Shown piece after piece: positions 18,268-22,674 of a DNA stretch of 22,674 nucleotides. A model generated the notes under the pieces. That model saw only the letters and a program-made list of their open reading frames with translations. It ran no database searches and was not told where the DNA came from. The stretch spans positions 1,963,149 through 1,985,822 of the forward strand of contig BFEA01000005.1 in assembly GCA_003427395.1 (NCBI GenBank), given 5' to 3'. A program made the translations under genes and the position numbers. This DNA is from Chara braunii (Eukaryota > Streptophyta > Charophyceae > Charales > Characeae). Position 1 is the stretch's first letter. Every line of letters begins with the position of its first letter.

Positions 18268-19422
18268 GCCCCTAGGCCCTTCTTTCCTTTCGCCGAAAAA
18301 CAGAGCCCAGAGTTTTCTTTTTTTTCTCTGTCTACATAGTCATTTTGAGTTGCTCGTCCCTCTGCACCGAGACCCTTCTTTCCTTTCGCCGAAAACCAGA
18401 GTCCGGAGTTTTTTTTTTTCTCTCCGTCTACTTAGTCGTTTTGAGTTGCCTGTCCCTCTCCTCGTAGGCCCTTATTTCCTTTCGCTGAAAAATAGAGCTC
18501 AGAGTTTTTTTTTTTTTTTCTCCGTCTACGTAGTCGTTTTGAGTTACCTGTCCCTCTGCGCCTAGGCCCCTTCTTTGCTTTCGCCGAAAAACAGAGCCCG
18601 GTGTTTTCTTTTTTTTCTCCGTCTATTTAGTCGTTTTGAGTTCTCTGTCCCTCTGCCCCTAGGCCCTTCTTTCCTTTCGCCGAAAAACAAAGCTCGAAAT
18701 TTTTTTTTTTTCTCCGTCTAATTAGTCGTTTTGAGTTGCCCGTTTCTCAACCCCTAAGCCCTTCTTTCCTTTCGCCGGAAAACAGAGCCCGGAGTTTTTT
18801 TTTTTTCCTTCGTCTGCTTAGTCATTTTGAGTTGCCCGTCCCTTTCGCCCTAGGCCCTTCTTTCCTTTCGCCGAAAAACAGAGCCCGAAGTTTTCTTTTT
18901 TTTTCTCCGTCTACTTAGTCGTTTTGAGTTGCCCGTCCCTCTGCCCCTAGGCACTACTCTGCTTTCGGGGAAAAACAGAGCCTGGAGTTTTCTTTTTTTT
19001 TCCCCGTCTACTTAGTTGTTTTGAGTTACCCGTCCCTCTTCCCCTAGGCCCTTCTTTCCTTTCACGGAATAACACAGCCCGGAGTTTTCTTTTTTTTCTC
19101 CGTCTACTTAGTCGTTTTGAGTTGCTCGTCCCTCTATCCCTAAGCCCTTCGTTCCTTTCTCCGAAAAACAGAGCCCGAAGTTTTCTTTCTTTTCTTCGTC
19201 TACTTAGTCGATTTAAGTTGCCCGTCCCTTTCCCCTAGGCCCTTCTTTCCTTTCGCCGAAAAATAGTGCCCGAAGTTTGCTTTCTTTTCTCCGTCTACTT
19301 AGTCGTTTTGAGTTGTCCGTCCCTCTGCCCCTAGGCCCCTTCTTTCCTTTCGCCAAAAAACAAAGCCCGGAGTTGTCGTTTTTTTTCCGTCTACTTAGTT
19401 GTTTTGAGTTGCCCATCCTCAG
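18244..19422. repeat. Higher-order repeat unit 1 (12 monomers)
   Basis: Twelve monomers plus the 24-bp stub, 1179 bp. Diagnostic monomers in order are CCGTTTCTC (18726), CTTTCGCCCTAGG (18822), GGCACTAC (18919) and CTTCCCCTAGG with a GAATAACA variant (19016). Confidence 0.85.
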
Positions 19423-19446
19423 TTGTTTTGAGTTGCCCCACCCTTT
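19399..19446. repeat. 24-bp partial monomer duplication, copy 2
   Basis: The same 24-bp stub as at 18220, with TTG replacing TCG at its start, at 19399-19422. It is followed by a full monomer at 19423. Confidence 0.92.
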
Positions 19447-20606
19447 GCCCCTAAGCCCTTCTTTCCTTTCGCCAAAAAATAGAACCCGGAGTTTTTTTTT
19501 TTTTCTCCGTCTACTTAGTCATTTTGAGTTGCTCGTCCCTTTGCCCATAGGCCCTTCTTTCCTTTCGCCGAAAAACAGAGCCCGAATTTTTTTTTTTTTT
19601 TCTCCGTCTACTTAGTCGTTTTGAGTTGCCCCTCCCTCTCCCCGTAAGCCCTTCTTTCCTTTCGCAGAAAAATAGAGCCTGAAGTGTTTTTTTTTTTCTA
19701 CGTCTACTTAGTCGTTGTGAGTTGTCCGTCCCTCTGCCCCTAGGCCCCTTCTTTACTTTCGCCGAAAAACAGAGCCCGGAGTTTTCTTTTTTTTCTCCGT
19801 CTCTTTAGTCGTTTTGAGTTGTACGTCCCTCTGCCCCTAGGCCCTTCTTTATTTTCACTGAAAAACAGAGCCCGGAGTTTTCTTTTGTTTCTCCGTTTAC
19901 TTAGTCGTTTTGAGTTGCCCGTCCCTCTGCCCCTAGGCCCGTCTTTCCTTTCGCTGAAAAACAGAGCTTGGAGATTGTTTTTTTTTTCTCCGTCTACTTA
20001 GTCGTTTTGAGTTGCCCGTTTCTCTCCCCCTAGACCCTTCTTTCCTTTCGCCGGAAAACAAAGGCCAAAGTTTTCGTTTTTTCCTCCGTCTACTTAGTCG
20101 TTTTGAGTTGCCCGTCCCTTTTGCCCTAGGCCCTTCTTTCCTTTCGCCGAAAAACAGAGCCTGGAGTTTTCTTTTTTTTTCTCCGTCTACGTAGTCGTTT
20201 TGAGTTGCCCGTCCATCTGCCCCTAGGCACTACTTTGCTCTCGCCGAAAAACAGAGCCCGGAGTTTTCTTTTTTTTTCTCCATCTACTTAGTCGTTTTGA
20301 GTTGCCCGTCCCTCTTCCCTTAGGCCCTTCTTTCCTTTCGCCGAATAAGATAGCCCGAAGTTTTCTTTTTTTTCTCCGTCTACTTAGTCGTTTTGAGTTG
20401 CCCATCCCTCTCCCCCTAGGCCCTTCTTTCCTTTCGCCGAAAAACAGTGCCCGAAGTTTGTTTTTTATTCTCCATCTACGTAGTCGTTTTGAGTTGCATG
20501 TCCCTCTGCCCCTAGGCCCCTTCCTTGCTTTCGCCGAAAAACAAAGCGCGGTGTGTTTTTTTTTTTTTTTCCGTCTACTTAGTCGGTTTGAGTTGCCCGT
20601 CCTCAG
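19423..20606. repeat. Higher-order repeat unit 2 (12 monomers)
   Basis: 1184 bp. The same diagnostic series appears at 20002, 20098, 20195 and 20292, shifted by one monomer relative to unit 1. One monomer was gained early in the unit, and the CTTCGTTCC-type monomer is missing late in it. Confidence 0.85.
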
Positions 20607-20630
20607 TCGTTTTGAGTTGCCCATCCCTCT
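20583..20630. repeat. 24-bp partial monomer duplication, copy 3
   Basis: A third copy of the stub, at 20583-20606, followed by a full monomer at 20607. Confidence 0.92.
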
Positions 20631-21486
20631 GCCCCTAGGCCCTTCTTTCCTTTCATCGAAAAACAGAGCTCGGATTTTTTTTTTTTTTTTCCATCTAGTT
20701 AGTCGTTTTGGGTTGCTCGTCCCTCTTCCCGTAGGTCCTCCTTTCCTTTCGCCGAAAAATAGAGTCTGGAGTTTTCTTTTTTTTCTCCGTCTACTTAGTC
20801 GTTTTGAGTTGCCCGTCCCTCTGCCCCTAGGCCCCTTCTTTGCTTTCACCGAAAAACAGAGCCCAGGGTTTTCTTTTTTTTCTCCGTCTACATAGTCGTT
20901 TTCAGTTGCCCGTCCCTCTGCCCCTAGGCCCTTCTTTCCTTTCGCTGAAAAACAAAACCCGAAGTTTTTTTTTTTTCTCCGTCTTGTTAATCGTTTTGAG
21001 TTGCCCGTCCCTCTGCCCCTAGGCCCTTTTTTCTTTTCGCTGAAAAACAGAGTTCGAATTTTTTTTTTTTCTCTGTCTATTTAGTCGTTTTGAGTTGTCC
21101 GTTTCTCTCCCCCTAGACCCTTCTTTCCTTTTGCCGGAAAACAGAGCCCGAAGTTTTCTTGTTTTCGTCCGTCTATTTAGTCGTTTTGAGTTGCCCGTAC
21201 CTTTCGCCCTAGGCCCTTTTTTTCTTTCGCCGAAAAACATAGCCTGAATATTTTTTTTTTTTTCTCCGTATACTTAGTCGTTTTGAGTTGCCTGTCCTTC
21301 TGCCCCTAGGCATTACTTTGCTTTCGCCGAAAAATAGAGCTCGGAGTTTTTTTTTTTTTCCCTTGTCTACTTAGTCGTTTTGAGTTGCCCGTCCTTCTTC
21401 CCCTAGGTCCTTCTTTCCTTTCGCCGAAGAACAGAGCTTGGAGTTTTCTTTTGTTTCTCCGTCTTCTTAGTCGTTTTGAGTTGCTT
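20607..21486. repeat. Higher-order repeat unit 3 (partial)
   Basis: Eight monomers and a fragment. CCGTTTCTC (21085), CTTTCGCCCTAGG (21181), GGCATTAC (21278) and CTTCCCCTAGG (21375) recur in the order and positions of unit 1. The array then stops abruptly inside a monomer at about 21486. Confidence 0.82.
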
Positions 21487-21660
21487 GTTGTAGGGGCCGT
21501 ACCCTGAAGGACTTTCGAGCCTTGGTCGACCTTGCTGCGGGTTGCATTTGGCTTGACCCGCCCACGCTTACGCTCAGGGCGCGGGTCGTTCGTCCCACGG
21601 GCACCCCCACCTAGTGCTATGAGATGGATGGGGATGGGCCGTTTGCGAGAGGGCTTTACA
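21487..21660. other. GC-rich flank of the satellite
   Basis: Unique-looking GC-rich sequence. An imperfect inverted repeat (GACCCG at 21555-21560 with CGGGTC at 21582-21587, extended by CCC/GGG) lies here. No gene is recognised. Confidence 0.45.
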
Positions 21661-21663
21661 TTG

Positions 21664-21691
21664 GGGGATGTAGCTCGCGTCAAGATGGTAG
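21664..21691 (+). other. tRNA-Ala 5'-half-like fragment
   Basis: GGGGATGTAGCTC (21664-21676) equals the 5' end of plant-type tRNA-Ala as I know it. AGATGGTAG (21683-21691) equals the continuation of its D-arm, but six extra bases (GCGTCA) intervene. No anticodon arm, T arm or clear B box follows, so this is not a functional tRNA. It may be a degraded tRNA pseudogene or the head of a tRNA-derived SINE, or a coincidence. Confidence 0.35.
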
Positions 21692-21917
21692 CTCTTCGGT
21701 TACTTGTGGCGTTTTCTCTATTCAATTAAGTCTGACCAGGCAATTGCTCCTTCCTATACACAAGCAGTCCAAGGAGTTCGTTGAGGATTCGTTTTCTTGC
21801 CATGCGCAGGCCAAGCGTCATTCATTGGGCCACGCACCTTTTCACTAAGTATAGTGGCTCAAGACAGCCCCTACGGCATCCTTGGGGTGGGGTGGCTTCG
21901 CCCGGACCCCTAGCCGC
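21692..21917. other. No recognisable gene
   Basis: Overlapping short plus-strand frames only. No repeat structure is evident. Confidence 0.4.
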
Positions 21918-21956
21918 TATATATATCTATATATATATATATTTTTTTTTTTTTTT
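21918..21956. repeat. (TA)n followed by poly-T
   Basis: TA dinucleotides with one CTA interruption (21918-21941) run into about fifteen Ts (21942-21956). Confidence 0.92.
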
Positions 21957-22590
21957 GGTTGAGCCACTAGTGTTGCATTCACCTATCCAAGACTGCCCTT
22001 AGTCTTTTCGAGCTTGCATTGCATTCCAGAGAGCCATTGCATTCAATCATCACACAAACCACATCCAGGCGTCTACCACTCATCCAAGCATCCGACCATC
22101 AGACCCTTCCTGCATTTATAGTTTAAGCGAGGTCTAAGTCCTTCCCTTGTCGCTTTCCCTATTACCGCCCGCATCCAGTGGACGCAGTCCCGCCCAGACC
22201 GCCCTAGGCTACTCACCTGCACAGGACCACACAAAGCGAAAGTCAAGTACAATCCCCATTGGGGTCAACACATCGCCCCTTCCCACAAGCCTAAGCCGTC
22301 TTTACCCTTCCAATTCCTGTATGAGTTCCCTTTCCCTTCCCACAAGCAAGCCATACAATCCTCTTAGTCATGCAGTCAGGGAAGATGTTGAGTCAAACTG
22401 ACCTTGTCACAGAAACGACACTCCTTCCCGCTTTCACGGATGTTCCCAACAGCCTGATATCCTTTCCTTCCTGGTGGCACAAGGGACCAGCAACCCTCCC
22501 CTTGCCCTCGCTTTCCACCAAGTGAGGACCAACTTCCTTTCCGTTCATCCCCTGGCAATGTAACAGGCGAGGGTAGAGGTTAGTCATATG
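21957..22590. other. C/T-rich sequence, no confident gene
   Basis: The plus strand is pyrimidine-rich with short frames of 60-84 codons on both strands. A minus-strand frame (22376-22558) reads KECRFCDKVSLTQH near its end, which has a CxxC but not full zinc-knuckle spacing. It is not called. Confidence 0.4.
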
Positions 22591-22674
22591 CCACGGAGGG
22601 GAGGGAGTGAGGGAAGGGGTAAGGGTTAAAGAGTTCGAAGGAATGGGGGAGGAGGGAGAGAGGAAGAGAGAGAG
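22591..22674. repeat. Purine-rich / (GA)n terminal tract
   Basis: The last 80-odd bases are almost entirely G and A and end in an AGAG repeat that runs off the window. Confidence 0.9.

Larger units (their letters stand above)
16834..21486. repeat. 96-bp satellite array, about 47 full monomers
   Basis: Tandem monomers of mostly 95-97 bp (range 94-99) fill 4.65 kb. Landmarks in order are TCGTTTTGAGTTGCCCGTCC, CCCCTAGGCCCTTCTTTCC, TTTCGCCGAAAAACAGAGCC, a T-rich tract of about 10-20 bases, and CTCCGTCTACTTAG. Length variation comes mainly from the T tract. The plus strand is overwhelmingly pyrimidine. The first few monomers (16834 to about 17450) are the most divergent, as expected at an array edge. 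Because 96 is divisible by three, long open frames appear on both strands, but they are broken wherever a T tract changes length. Confidence 0.97.

Noticed and set aside
20223-20849. 208-codon basic open frame on the minus strand
   Set aside because: Antisense of the same satellite; K/R/G-rich repeats come from the T and C tracts.
16834-21486. CRISPR-like array
   Set aside because: Whole monomers repeat head to tail without unique spacers, in eukaryotic context.
16834-21486. Telomere-like repeats (CCCCTAGG words)
   Set aside because: The words occur once per 96-bp monomer rather than as a short tandem telomere unit.
22376-22587. Possible zinc-knuckle fragment (CRFC) on the minus strand
   Set aside because: Only a CxxC plus a histidine at the wrong spacing; no surrounding gag-like sequence could be established.

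Overview
This is a eukaryotic nuclear window that is almost entirely repetitive or decayed. It has no bacterial-style operon, no rRNA and no intact, confidently functional gene. Low-complexity DNA sits at both ends ((CA)n at the start, GA-rich at the end), and there is a 25-N scaffold gap at 11539-11563. Long homopolymers, a satellite array and retroelement debris suggest a large, repeat-rich genome. The wording of two decayed protein-coding stretches (minus strand about 1006-2229; plus strand 14284-16208) reminds me of repeat-associated hypothetical proteins of streptophyte (charophyte) algae such as Chara. That is a recollection from sequence feel, not a search, so the organism call is tentative.

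Layout. 1-600: microsatellites, a 14-bp perfect hairpin, and AT-rich filler with a small GC palindrome cluster. 1006-2229: a minus-strand pseudogene readable in several pieces in different frames. 2230-5170: nothing recognisable. 5170-7620: GC- and purine-rich DNA with overlapping open frames but no recognisable gene. 7840-8231: four related copies of a roughly 100-bp sequence, one inverted, giving an 88-bp foldback. 8586-9304: six (plus one relic) stem-loops with a nearly constant 20-nt loop and variable but matching arms. 9589-10150: five tandem, foldable units alternating between two types. 10160-14240: no gene apparent, with the assembly gap inside. 14248-16211: remains of an LTR-retrotransposon-like gag region, including an ORF split by one TAG and a second ORF with a ruined zinc knuckle. 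16685-16808: a 62-bp duplication. 16834-21486: a 96-bp satellite with a 12-monomer higher-order repeat. 21487-22674: GC-rich then C/T-rich DNA, with a short tRNA-Ala-like fragment and purine-rich DNA at the end.

The most interesting signals are the hairpin family at 8640-9304, where the arms change while pairing is kept, and the higher-order organisation of the satellite, whose unit boundary is marked by a 24-bp truncated monomer. Nothing here shows genes acting together in a pathway; the only functional association is between the two gag-region ORFs, which probably belong to one dead element.
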